A stretch of 64,000 bases of DNA, from NCBI RefSeq assembly GCF_002960445.1, contig NZ_POJD01000358.1, forward strand, positions 111,711-175,710, given 5' to 3'. A program made the translations under genes and the position numbers. This document shows positions 26,937-36,150 of this stretch, piece by piece. Within the stretch, counting starts at the first letter, position 1. Each line of letters begins with the position of its first letter. The DNA is from Streptococcus suis (GTDB lineage Bacteria; Bacillota; Bacilli; Lactobacillales; Streptococcaceae). The notes under the pieces are model-generated. The model did no database searches and was not told the DNA's origin. It worked only from the letters and a program-made list of their open reading frames with translations.

Positions 26937-27494
26937 TACTCTGCGAAAATCAAAGCCATCCGTTGTCAACTCGTCTTGGTGAGTGAAAAGCTCCAGTGGA
27001 GCTTTTCAGCCTGTTACCTGCAAACAAGGAAGTAACAGTGTTCTACCTTCGACTAATTGACACGAACAATGTTCGTGGGATTTCCCACCTCCAACAGTCT
27101 ATTCCTAGACTGTTGTGACACGAACAATGTTCGTAGGATTTCCCACCTCCAACAGTCTATTCCTAGACTGTTGTGACACGAACAATGTTCGTAGGATTTC
27201 CCACCTCCAACAGTCTATTCCTAGACTGTTGTGACACGAACAATGTTCGTAGGATTTCCCACCTCCAACAGTCTATTCCTAGACTGTTGTGACACGAACA
27301 ATGTTCGTAGGATTTCCCACCTCCAACAGTCTATTCCTAGACTGTTGTGACACGAACAATGTTCGTGGGATTTCCCACCTCCAACAGTCTATTCCTAGAC
27401 TGTTGTGACACGAACAATGTTCGTAGGATTTCCCACCTCCAACAGTCTATTCCTAGACTGTTGGAGCTAGGCTAATTTTGATTTTCATTGAGTA
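26937..27494. mobile_element. 558-bp MITE with RUP-like ends carrying a tandem array
   Basis: The left end TACTCTGCGAAAATCAAAG (26937-26955) and right end TTTTGATTTTCATTGAGTA (27476-27494) are inverted, matching at about 15 of 19 bases, and are the same type as at 5373. Inside are AAAAGCTCCAGTGGAGCTTTT (about 26987-27007) and seven 58-bp tandem units. A TATACT box (about 26905) lies upstream, so the element probably sits between the original promoter and the cshA leader. It encodes no protein. Confidence 0.6.
27061..27466. repeat. Seven tandem 58-bp units, each with two hairpins
   Basis: Units begin with CACGAACAAT at 27061, 27119, 27177, 27235, 27293, 27351 and 27409. Each holds the palindromes ACGAACAATGTTCGT and CAACAGTCT-ATTCCT-AGACTGTTG. 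Units are nearly identical: units 1 and 6 read GTTCGTGGG, the others GTTCGTAGG. There are no unique spacers, so this is not CRISPR. Confidence 0.95.
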
Positions 27495-27563
27495 GTAGTT
27501 CGCTGCCAGTGGAAATAGTTGTTACAAAAAAAGTGAGATAAGGTAGCTTCGCACTGCCTTGTA

Positions 27564-27714
27564 AAAGAAAGGAAATGCGTTAGGAAACTAGCTTGGGAAG
27601 AGCATTCGAACCCGTGCTAAAAACTTCGTGAAAAAGATAGACTTCCTAGTGTGTACCCACACTGCGTCAGTCTCCTATTTTCACCTTGTTTTCTTAACGC
27701 ACTTGGTATCATAA
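27564..27714 (+). ncRNA. Structured leader B ahead of cshA (same family as leader at 2296)
   Basis: P1 pairs AAATGCGTTAGGAAAC (27573-27588) with GTTTTCTTAACGCACTT (27688-27704). P2 pairs AGCTTGGG (27590-27597) with CCCGTGCT (27611-27618). P3 pairs AAAAAGATAGACT (27631-27643) with AGTCTCCTATTTT (27669-27681) around the hairpin AGTGTG-TACC-CACACT. The start codon follows 10 bases after P1 with no Shine-Dalgarno. The order of stems and the fixed blocks AAAAAGATA, CCTATTTT and CTTAACGC match the thrS leader. Confidence 0.65.
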
Positions 27715-29307
27715 TTGAAATTTACTGAATTAAATCTATCAGAAGACATTTTGCTTGCCGTTGAGAAGGCTGGTTTTGAAACGCCGTCACCAATTCAGGA
27801 GCAGACTATTCCTCTTGCTCTTGAGGGTAAAGATGTGATTGGTCAGGCCCAGACGGGGACAGGGAAAACCGCAGCTTTTGGTCTGCCAACCCTCAACAAG
27901 ATTGACATCGACAATCAAGCTGTTCAAGCCTTGATTATTGCCCCAACGCGTGAGTTGGCGGTGCAAAGTCAAGAGGAACTCTTCAAATTTGGCCGTGAAA
28001 AAGGAGTAAAAGTTCGCTCGGTTTATGGTGGTTCTAGCATTGAAAAACAAATCAAGGCCCTTCGCTCTGGTGCTCATATCGTAGTTGGTACACCTGGTCG
28101 GCTTCTGGACTTGATCAAACGCAAGGCTCTCAAGCTTGACGGTGTTGAAACCCTTATTCTTGATGAAGCGGATGAAATGCTTAACATGGGCTTCTTGGAT
28201 GATATTGAAGCCATCATCGAGCGTGTACCAGTAAGTCGCCAGACCCTTCTATTTTCTGCGACCATGCCTGAGCCAATCAAGCGTATCGGTGTCAAGTTCA
28301 TGAAAGAGCCTGAGCACGTTAAGATTGCGGCCAAGGAATTGACCAATGTCAACGTGGACCAATACTATATCCGTGTCAAAGAAAATGAGAAATTCGACAC
28401 CATGACACGCCTTATGGACGTTGACCAGCCAGAATTGTCTATCGTCTTCGGTCGTACCAAACGCCGTGTTGATGAATTGACGCGTGGTTTGAAATTGCGT
28501 GGTTTCCGTGCGGAAGGTATCCACGGAGATTTGGACCAGAACAAGCGTCTTCGTGTCATTCGTGATTTTAAAAATGACCAAATTGATGTCCTAGTTGCGA
28601 CGGACGTAGCGGCGCGTGGTTTGGATATCTCAGGTGTGACACATGTCTACAACTACGATATTCCACAGGATCCAGAAAGCTATGTTCATCGTATCGGTCG
28701 TACAGGTCGTGCTGGTCAATCCGGTCAGTCTATTACCTTTGTATCTCCAAATGAGATGGGCTACTTGGCTATTATCGAAGATTTGACCAAGAAACGTATG
28801 AAAGGTCTCAAGCCTGCAACGGCTCAGGAAGCATTTGAAGCCAAGAAGAAAGTTGCTTTGAAAAAAATTGAGCGTGAAATGGCGGATGAAACCATCCGTA
28901 GCAATTTCGATAAGTTCAAGAAAGATGCTATTCAGTTAGCGGCTGAATTTACGCCTGAAGAGCTTGCTCTTTACGTACTCAGCCTGACTGTACAAGATCC
29001 AGATAGCTTACCAGAAGTAGAAATTGCGCGTGAAAAACCACTGCCATTCAAGTTTGCTCCTGGTCAAGCCAAGGGCAAGGGTGGACGTGGAGGTCGCGAT
29101 CGTGACCGTGATCGTGATCGTGGTAGCCGTCGTGAGGGTGACCGTAACCGAGACCGTGGAGGACGCCGTGGTGATCGTAACGACCGCAACCGTCGTGATG
29201 ACAAGTTCAAGCGTGACAACCGCCGTCAGGACAACAAAAAACCACACCAACGTACCTCAAGCGAAAAGAAAACAGGCTTTGTAATCCGCAATAAGGGCGA
29301 GAGATAA
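27715..29307 (+). CDS. cshA: DEAD-box RNA helicase CshA-type
   Basis: This 530-residue ATP-dependent RNA helicase is linked to cold growth, ribosome assembly and mRNA decay. It shows the Q motif (GFETPSPIQEQTIPLAL), motif I AQTGTGKT, motif II DEAD, motif III SAT, motif V ATDVAARGLD and motif VI HRIGRTGR. The C-terminal ~70 residues are an RG/RD/RR-rich tail for RNA binding. The start is TTG 27715 with no visible ribosome site, directly after a structured leader, which suggests controlled initiation. A terminator follows. Confidence 0.95.
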   Translation: MKFTELNLSEDILLAVEKAGFETPSPIQEQTIPLALEGKDVIGQAQTGTGKTAAFGLPTLNKIDIDNQAVQALIIAPTRELAVQSQEELFKFGREKGVKVRSVYGGSSIEKQIKALRSGAHIVVGTPGRLLDLIKRKALKLDGVETLILDEADEMLNMGFLDDIEAIIERVPVSRQTLLFSATMPEPIKRIGVKFMKEPEHVKIAAKELTNVNVDQYYIRVKENEKFDTMTRLMDVDQPELSIVFGRTKRRVDELTRGLKLRGFRAEGIHGDLDQNKRLRVIRDFKNDQIDVLVATDVAARGLDISGVTHVYNYDIPQDPESYVHRIGRTGRAGQSGQSITFVSPNEMGYLAIIEDLTKKRMKGLKPATAQEAFEAKKKVALKKIEREMADETIRSNFDKFKKDAIQLAAEFTPEELALYVLSLTVQDPDSLPEVEIAREKPLPFKFAPGQAKGKGGRGGRDRDRDRDRGSRREGDRNRDRGGRRGDRNDRNRRDDKFKRDNRRQDNKKPHQRTSSEKKTGFVIRNKGER

Positions 29308-29325
29308 GAAAACTTATATTTATAC

Positions 29326-29359
29326 AAGGAGTATTTCCCAAGGAAGTGCTCCTTTTTTA
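29326..29359 (+). terminator. cshA terminator
   Basis: AAGGAGTATTTCC-CAA-GGAAGTGCTCCTT is followed by TTTT. Confidence 0.85.
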
Positions 29360-29492
29360 TTTTTGAGAAACCAACCTATAACAATAAGCAAAATAATAAA
29401 AGCTAATAATAATATGTTTCTCTCTTCCTTTTTATCAGGTTTTTAAAAGAGATATCATTGTTGGTTTCTCTGGAATATCATACCACCATAGC

Positions 29493-29512
29493 ATATATAT
29501 ATATATATATAT
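29493..29512. repeat. (AT)10 dinucleotide tract upstream of the adhesin promoter
   Basis: Ten AT units lie about 57 bases upstream of the -35 in a 338-base gap between cshA and the adhesin. Such tracts change length by slippage. The rest of the gap is AT-rich and holds the cshA terminator and the adhesin promoter. Confidence 0.9.
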
Positions 29513-29568
29513 AACCTATAAGCCCAACTTATGGTCTATTAGACTTACTTATAGTAGTGCATATTTGC

Positions 29569-29597
29569 TTGAAAAAACACGTACAATATGTTAGTAT
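29569..29597 (+). promoter_or_regulatory. Adhesin promoter
   Basis: TTGAAA (29569-29574), 17 bases, TAGTAT (29592-29597); the start codon is 50 bases on, with AAAGGAGG at 29631-29638. Confidence 0.55.
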
Positions 29598-29646
29598 ATG
29601 TATGTTTATAAAGGTATATGTTGCTATATAGAAAGGAGGCCTTTTT

Positions 29647-32600
29647 ATGAAAAAAGGCAAGAAAGGATTTGATTGGTATGCTGCCAGACAGCGCTTCTCA
29701 ATCAGAAAATTTCATTTTGGTGCTGCTAGTGTACTTTTAGGGGTATCGTTGGTCTTAGGTGCAGGTAGCAAGGTAAGTGCTACCGAGGAAGTACCTGTTC
29801 CTCCCGTGGGGCAAGAACTTGTTGTTAGTGAAGAAAGAGCAGATGGCTTGCCTCTTTCTGAAGAAGTTTTGCCTGCAAAATCTACAATTTTGACTGTTAC
29901 CGAACCTTTGATTGAAGAATCAGTTGCTGTTCAACCATCTGAGGTTTCTCAAAGCGATAAAGAAGAGGCAGAAGTCCAACCATTTGTGGATGAAACACCT
30001 AAAACCAGACAGGCTGTGCTTTCTTATACTGTGAGATATGTTGATCAAACCGATACAGTTCTGTTGTCTGAAACCTTTTCTATAGAGGTAACGACAGTCG
30101 ATGAGCAGGCTAGCCATGATTTGAACCTTCCATCTAAACTACCAGAGGGTTATCGCCTGGCAGTAGATCAGGATGAAGAACAGTTGGTGACTATTGTTGA
30201 AGGTCAAGAGAATCTTATTACAGTCCGCCTTGAAAAAATCGAAGATGCGGAATTGGAAAAAACTAAAGAGTCAGCTTCAGCCGATGATAGGAAAACTATT
30301 CCAGTTGTTGAAAATACGGATGTAGTGACACCGAAGTCTGAGGAAGTAGCAAAAGACCATTTTGTATCCGCTCCAGAAAGGACTGTACATATTCCATATA
30401 AGGTTATCCAGACCGATGTGGAAACAGGTGAAGAGAAGAAACTTGGTCAAGTAGGTTATGTTTCTGTAACCACTACTGACGAAATTGCCAAGACTGAGGT
30501 AACCGTTACTGCTGATAAGTTGGCCTCGAATTATCGTTTGGCAGATGGTCAGCCAAATGTAATGACAAAAGTTGTGACGGAAAATGAAACCAATATCCTA
30601 TCCTTTGCTGTGACGCGTAAAAAAGATGAGAAAGATAATCCGCTAATAGAGGATGCTGTAGCAGCTAGTGACAACACCGAAGGTACGAGTGGATTTAGGG
30701 CTATTGAAAATGCTACAAGAAGTGCCAATTCTGTATCTTATGTAACGACCGAGTGGATTGTGCCAGATACGGCTGAAACGGCTGGTGCAAATTTTGAAAA
30801 GGCAGCTAAAGAAGCAAGTGTCACCGAAACAACAACAGTTGTTCCTACAGCCTACCAAACAACTTTACCAGCAGGACGTGAGGTCTTCATGGTATTAAGT
30901 TTAGGTTCAGAATTGGATCCAAACAAGGCAACTACTTTTAATAAAAGATATAATAAAGACTATTTTATCCAGTTTTCAATCGCTAAAGTGGGAGATGTTA
31001 ACAAAATATATGCTGATTTAGTTGATAAACGTCAAAATAATACAATAATAGAATCCGTGGAGATTGGACAGGGTTCTACAGGTAAATTTAATACTTTAAC
31101 TCAATATGAGAAAGATAATTTTAAATACAGTTTTCAATTTACCCCAGACTCAAGTAATTCTACCAGCAAAAATCTCAAAATAAATAATCCAAACGGGGGA
31201 AATACCAATACAATCATATATGACAAGGTTAGTCCAAAATCAGCTGGTACGGAATTAAATATTTTTAATGCTTTAGTTCCTGTTCGTACAAGTCAGGAAA
31301 CAAACTATGTTATAAAAGCTACAGACAAGAGGTCGGAAGAAAAACTCGCTACCTTTATTCAAAAAGGAGCATTGACAGGTGATAGCTACACGATTGCAGG
31401 TGCTTTAGATTTTAATAAATATGAGTTAATTGCTGAAGATGTTCCGACTGTGTTGAAGGGAGATTTAGCAGCAGATTACAAAATAGGGGCTAAAACCATC
31501 CAAGCAGTAATGACGCACAATGTAGTACGTGTTTTGGAAGTAACCCAAAAAGATGGTACCCATAAAGCGCATATTTACCTCTTGAATCCAGATGGACCAA
31601 ATAGGTTAAACTTGGATAGAAAGACAGATATTACTGAAGCAGATTTGACCTCAGAAAACTTTATCAAATTCTTTACATCTGAGGAAATTGTTCCAGGTGC
31701 AGTGAATACATTGGAAGGTAGGTATAGCTATACTTCCAAACATCAGTTTGAAAGTTTCAAAACAGATCCTCATACGTTTACCAATGTTATTACTGGTGAA
31801 ACAATGCTCTTTAGTAAGAATGGAGAATCTTTCTCAGAAGGTAATTTCTTTATTCCAGAACACAAAGCTGTCAGATTAAAAGGTAAAGATGGGCAAGCAT
31901 ATGGATTTGGTGGTGTTACACTCCGTATGGTTAATGACAATGTTTCTAATGAACAGCATGTGACCTATTACTATGCTGAAAAAGGTGGGGTTGTCGTACA
32001 TTATGTCGATGAGACAGGTCAACCTATTTTGCAAAGTGTAACCTTAGTTGACCACGGTACAACGGGTACCCAATATAATACAGCATCACTCCGTGATACT
32101 GAGAAAACAATAAATGGTACCCGCTATTTGTTTAAACAAATAGATTCAACAGCATCTGCCATCAAACCAGTTACTGAAAATACAGCCGAATTGCGTCACA
32201 TTGTTAAAGTGTCTGAAGAAACAGGTAATATTGAACGTGATACGTTGAAGGAACTGACATATGTTTATGAAAAGGCAGCTAAGGCTAAGATAGAAATTTA
32301 TACAAAAACAGTTAATGTCGAGAATAATCAAGAAGGACCAGAAGTCTTTGATAGGAATTTCATTGAGCAAGATAGAAAAGGTTCTGCTATTTCAACGACA
32401 GCAACTAACGACTACCTCCGTGACAAATTAAATGATGGCTATGAGATAGTCAGTGATAATTTCACGAATGCTGCAGCGACATTTGATAGTGTTAATGACA
32501 TTGATGGACAAGATCCAAGCCAGGTATTTAAAATTGTCCTACGTGAAAGAATTAAGACGGTAACACCTGACGCTCCAAAAGAACCCAATACTCCAATAGT

Positions 32601-35600
32601 TCCAAATAATCCAACTGGACCGAAGTATCCAGAAGGTGTACGTGCTACTGATTTGAACGAGAGCGTTAAGCGTACTATTAAGTATCAGTATGAGGGTGGA
32701 GCAGAGGCTAGACCAACAGTTGAAGAAACACTGAGATTTACTCGTACTGCTAAGGTAAATGTTGTAACGGGAGTACTTGCCTATACTTCGTGGACTTCAA
32801 CTGATGACGACTTCGACCAGGTAGACACACCAGCAATTGCAGGCTACACACCAGATAAGGCAAGTGTAGCAGCTGAAGTGGATGTAGCAGCTACAGCTCC
32901 AGACACTGAAGTTATCGTTAGATATGTGAAAGATGCCCAGAAAGCTACCATCACATACCAAGATGACACCGGTAACCAGCTAGGTGCTGTGGATGAAGTG
33001 ACCGGTAAGTCAGGCGAGCCGATTGACTACACCACAAGTGCCCGCATCACAGAACTCACCAACCAAGGTTATGAAGTGGTGACAGATGGCTTTACTAGAG
33101 ACGGTGGACAAGTCTTCGATACAGATAAGACCACTGACCAGACCTTCACCGTTGTTGTGAGAGCTAAAGTGGTGACAGTCACACCAGAAGATCCGAAGAA
33201 TCCAGATACACCAGTAGATCCAGGCAACCCAGGCGGACCAAAATGGCCAGATGGAGTCAAAGCTACAGACTTAAATGAGACTGTAACACGAACCATCAAG
33301 TACCAATACGAAGATGGAAGCCAGGCTAAGGATGATGTCGTAGAAACCTTGACCTACAAACGCACAGCGACCGTCAACCTAGTGACTAAAGAAGTGAGTC
33401 ATGGCGAGTGGATCTCAACTGATGACGACTTCAACCAGGTAGACACACCAGCAATTGCAGGCTACACACCAGATAAGGCAAGTGTAGCAGCTGAAGTGGA
33501 TGTAGCAGCTACAGCTCCAGACACTGAAGTTATCGTTAGATATGTGAAAGATGCCCAGAAAGCTACCATCACATACCAAGATGACACCGGTAACCAGCTA
33601 GGTGCTGTGGATGAAGTGACCGGTAAGTCAGGCGAGCCAATCAACTACACCACCACAGCCCGTATCACAGAGCTTATTAACGAAGGTTATGAAGTGGTGA
33701 CAGATGGCTTCACCAAAGAAGGTGGACAAGTCTTCGATACAGATAAGACTACAGACCAACCATTTGAAGTCGTCGTAAGAGCTAAAGTAGTAACAGTCAC
33801 CCCAGAAGATCCTAAGAATCCAGGTACACCAGTAGATCCAGGCAAGCCAGACGGACCAAAATGGCCAGATGGCTTGAAGGAAAGTGACCTCAACCAAACT
33901 GTTACACGAACCATCAAGTACCAATACGAAGATGGAAGTCAGGCTCAGCCAGATGTTGTTGAAACACTGACCTACAAACGTACCGCGACTGTTAACTTGG
34001 TAACTAAAGAAGTGACTTATGGCGACTGGACCTCAACTGATGATGACTTCGACAAGGTAGACACACCAGCAATTGCAGGTTACACACCAGACAAGGCAAG
34101 TGTCGAAGCTGTTCAGGATGTTCCGGCAACTGATCCAGACACTGAAGTTATCGTTAGATATGTGAAGGACGCCCAAAAAGCCACCATCACCTACAAAGAT
34201 GACAAAGGAAAAACGCTTGGTAATGTCGATGAAGTCACAGGTAAGTCAGGCGAGCCAATCAACTACACCACCACAGCCCGTATCACAGAGCTTATTAACG
34301 AAGGTTATGAAGTGGTGACAGATGGCTTCACCAAAGAAGGTGGACAAGTCTTCGATACAGATAAGACTACAGACCAACCATTTGAAGTCGTCGTAAGAGC
34401 TAAAGTAGTAACAGTCACCCCAGAAGATCCTAAGAATCCAGGTACACCAGTAGATCCAGGCAAGCCAGACGGACCAAAATGGCCAGATGGCTTGAAGGAA
34501 AGTGACCTCAACCAAACTGTTACACGAACCATCAAGTACCAATACGAAGATGGAAGTCAGGCTCAGCCAGATGTTGTTGAAACACTGACCTACAAACGTA
34601 CCGCGACTGTTAACTTGGTAACTAAAGAAGTGACTTATGGCGACTGGACCTCAACTGATGATGACTTCGACAAGGTAGACACACCAGCAATTGCAGGTTA
34701 CACACCAGACAAGGCAAGTGTAGCAGCTGAAGTGGATGTGCCAGCAGAAGCAGCTGATAAGGAAGTTATCGTTACCTATGTCAAGGATGTTCCGAAAGAA
34801 GCAACTGTTACAATCAAGTACGTGGATGAGAATGGTCTCGAGATTCTTCCACCAGAAACCATCACAGGTAAGATTGGTGATCCATACACAACCAGCGGCA
34901 AGGTGATTTCAGGTTACTATTTAGTAGAAGTGCCAGCGAACCAAACAGGAACAATTTCTGCTAGTGGTACAACCGTTGTCTATGTCTATGGCAAACTCGG
35001 TTCATGGGTTCCAAGTGTTCCGACAGGAGTAGACCCAGTACCGCCAATTCCGTATCCGAACGACCCAACGGATCCAAGTACACCGGGCACTGATTTGCCA
35101 GTTCTGCCACATATTCCAGGTCATATTCCAGTCGGACCAGACGGCGTAAGTCCATTGACCCCAGTCGATCCAAGTGATCCAAGCAAGGGCTATGTCTTGC
35201 CGCCAGTTCCGTCAAATCCAGGAGCGGATACTCCGATTACCTATGTGCCTGAAGCACCGAAAGAAGCAACTGTCACAGTCAAGTACGTGGATGAGAATGG
35301 TCGTGAGATTCTTCCGCCAGAAACCATCACAGGCAAGGTTGGTGAGCCATACACAACCAGCGGCAAGGTGATTTCGGGTTACTATCTAGTAGAAGTGCCA
35401 GCGAACCAAACAGGAACAATTTCTGCTAGTGGTACAACTGTTGTCTATGTCTATGGCAAACTCGGTTCATGGGTTCCAAGTGTTCCGACAGGAGTAGACC
35501 CAGTACCGCCAATTCCGTATCCGAACGACCCAACGGATCCAAGTAAACCAGGTACAGACTTGCCAGTTCTGCCACATGTTCCAGGTCATATTCCAGTCGG

Positions 35601-35988
35601 ACCAGACGGTGTCACACCATTGACTCCAGTCGATCCAAGTGATCCAAGCAAGGGCTATATCTTGCCGCCAGTTCCGTCAAATCCAGGAACAGATACTCCG
35701 ATTACCTATGTGCCTGTACCTCAGCCACAAGAACCAATCCTTCCAGAACCTACTCAACCAACACCACCAGCTCTTCCAACCCACCCAAGTGCTCCAGTGA
35801 AGCCTATGGCTCCAGTTTCCCCTACTGCGCCAGCTTCACCAGCTCAAAATACAGTGACAGCAGATAAAACAAGTCAACGAACATTACCAAATACAGGTGA
35901 TAGCAGTTCAGATATTGCCTTGATGGTAGGTATCAGCTTGTTAATGGCTACACTCGGCATGGTTGTGAAAGCTAGGAAGGAAGACTAG
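29647..35988 (+). CDS. Giant LPXTG-anchored mucus-binding (MUB-type) adhesin
   Basis: This 2113-residue cell-wall surface protein starts with a YSIRK-type signal peptide (FSIRKFHFGAASVLLG, about residues 17-32, cleavage near VSA-TEE). It continues with an acidic stalk, a non-repeat region to about 990, four 206-residue MUB-like repeats from 991, 1197, 1403 and 1609 (the last partial), two 155-residue MucBP-type repeats from about 1719 and 1874, and a Pro-rich wall region. It ends with the sortase signal LPNTG (2080-2084), a hydrophobic segment and KARKED. The repeats resemble mucus-binding domains of lactobacilli, so binding to host mucus or glycans is inferred. The ribosome site is strong, and an (AT)10 tract lies upstream of the promoter. 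Confidence 0.92.
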   Translation: MKKGKKGFDWYAARQRFSIRKFHFGAASVLLGVSLVLGAGSKVSATEEVPVPPVGQELVVSEERADGLPLSEEVLPAKSTILTVTEPLIEESVAVQPSEVSQSDKEEAEVQPFVDETPKTRQAVLSYTVRYVDQTDTVLLSETFSIEVTTVDEQASHDLNLPSKLPEGYRLAVDQDEEQLVTIVEGQENLITVRLEKIEDAELEKTKESASADDRKTIPVVENTDVVTPKSEEVAKDHFVSAPERTVHIPYKVIQTDVETGEEKKLGQVGYVSVTTTDEIAKTEVTVTADKLASNYRLADGQPNVMTKVVTENETNILSFAVTRKKDEKDNPLIEDAVAASDNTEGTSGFRAIENATRSANSVSYVTTEWIVPDTAETAGANFEKAAKEASVTETTTVVPTAYQTTLPAGREVFMVLSLGSELDPNKATTFNKRYNKDYFIQFSIAKVGDVNKIYADLVDKRQNNTIIESVEIGQGSTGKFNTLTQYEKDNFKYSFQFTPDSSNSTSKNLKINNPNGGNTNTIIYDKVSPKSAGTELNIFNALVPVRTSQETNYVIKATDKRSEEKLATFIQKGALTGDSYTIAGALDFNKYELIAEDVPTVLKGDLAADYKIGAKTIQAVMTHNVVRVLEVTQKDGTHKAHIYLLNPDGPNRLNLDRKTDITEADLTSENFIKFFTSEEIVPGAVNTLEGRYSYTSKHQFESFKTDPHTFTNVITGETMLFSKNGESFSEGNFFIPEHKAVRLKGKDGQAYGFGGVTLRMVNDNVSNEQHVTYYYAEKGGVVVHYVDETGQPILQSVTLVDHGTTGTQYNTASLRDTEKTINGTRYLFKQIDSTASAIKPVTENTAELRHIVKVSEETGNIERDTLKELTYVYEKAAKAKIEIYTKTVNVENNQEGPEVFDRNFIEQDRKGSAISTTATNDYLRDKLNDGYEIVSDNFTNAAATFDSVNDIDGQDPSQVFKIVLRERIKTVTPDAPKEPNTPIVPNNPTGPKYPEGVRATDLNESVKRTIKYQYEGGAEARPTVEETLRFTRTAKVNVVTGVLAYTSWTSTDDDFDQVDTPAIAGYTPDKASVAAEVDVAATAPDTEVIVRYVKDAQKATITYQDDTGNQLGAVDEVTGKSGEPIDYTTSARITELTNQGYEVVTDGFTRDGGQVFDTDKTTDQTFTVVVRAKVVTVTPEDPKNPDTPVDPGNPGGPKWPDGVKATDLNETVTRTIKYQYEDGSQAKDDVVETLTYKRTATVNLVTKEVSHGEWISTDDDFNQVDTPAIAGYTPDKASVAAEVDVAATAPDTEVIVRYVKDAQKATITYQDDTGNQLGAVDEVTGKSGEPINYTTTARITELINEGYEVVTDGFTKEGGQVFDTDKTTDQPFEVVVRAKVVTVTPEDPKNPGTPVDPGKPDGPKWPDGLKESDLNQTVTRTIKYQYEDGSQAQPDVVETLTYKRTATVNLVTKEVTYGDWTSTDDDFDKVDTPAIAGYTPDKASVEAVQDVPATDPDTEVIVRYVKDAQKATITYKDDKGKTLGNVDEVTGKSGEPINYTTTARITELINEGYEVVTDGFTKEGGQVFDTDKTTDQPFEVVVRAKVVTVTPEDPKNPGTPVDPGKPDGPKWPDGLKESDLNQTVTRTIKYQYEDGSQAQPDVVETLTYKRTATVNLVTKEVTYGDWTSTDDDFDKVDTPAIAGYTPDKASVAAEVDVPAEAADKEVIVTYVKDVPKEATVTIKYVDENGLEILPPETITGKIGDPYTTSGKVISGYYLVEVPANQTGTISASGTTVVYVYGKLGSWVPSVPTGVDPVPPIPYPNDPTDPSTPGTDLPVLPHIPGHIPVGPDGVSPLTPVDPSDPSKGYVLPPVPSNPGADTPITYVPEAPKEATVTVKYVDENGREILPPETITGKVGEPYTTSGKVISGYYLVEVPANQTGTISASGTTVVYVYGKLGSWVPSVPTGVDPVPPIPYPNDPTDPSKPGTDLPVLPHVPGHIPVGPDGVTPLTPVDPSDPSKGYILPPVPSNPGTDTPITYVPVPQPQEPILPEPTQPTPPALPTHPSAPVKPMAPVSPTAPASPAQNTVTADKTSQRTLPNTGDSSSDIALMVGISLLMATLGMVVKARKED
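32617..34790 (+). repeat. Four 618-bp direct repeats coding MUB modules
   Basis: Units begin at 32617, 33235, 33853 and 34471 (exact 618-bp steps); the last is cut at about 34790. By eye 33622-34104 and 34240-34722 appear identical, as do 32802-33018 and 33420-33636 apart from an occasional base, so copying or conversion is recent. Confidence 0.9.
34801..35730 (+). repeat. Two 465-bp direct repeats coding MucBP modules
   Basis: Units start at 34801 and 35266, each with YVDENG...ILPPETITGK and a Pro-rich tail. Differences are scattered and small. Confidence 0.85.
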
Positions 35989-36002
35989 TTTTTGGTAAAC
36001 AT

Positions 36003-36035
36003 GAACAAGAGAGGATTTTCCTCTCTTGTTTTTTT
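36003..36035 (+). terminator. Adhesin terminator
   Basis: AACAAGAGAGGA and TCCTCTCTTGTT arms are followed by TTTTT. Confidence 0.9.
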
Positions 36036-36150
36036 ATGCAGGTAAGGATGCTAGAATGCCTATCGGCATTGTCTGTATTTCCTATAAAAATCCTTTAATA
36101 ATGTCTAATTTTCTGCTATACTAACAGTAGCTAATAATGGAGGTAAGACC

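Noticed and set aside
27061..27466. Regular 58-bp repeats as a CRISPR array
   Set aside because: Units are contiguous with no unique spacers, and no cas genes are present.
29008..29284. Antisense and shifted frames over the cshA tail coding Val/Thr-rich proteins
   Set aside because: They mirror the Arg/Asp repeat codons of the helicase tail and have no ribosome site.
33628..34542. Repeated minus-strand ORFs of 76-98 codons inside the adhesin gene
   Set aside because: They recur exactly because the 618-bp adhesin repeat does; they are shadows of the coding frame.
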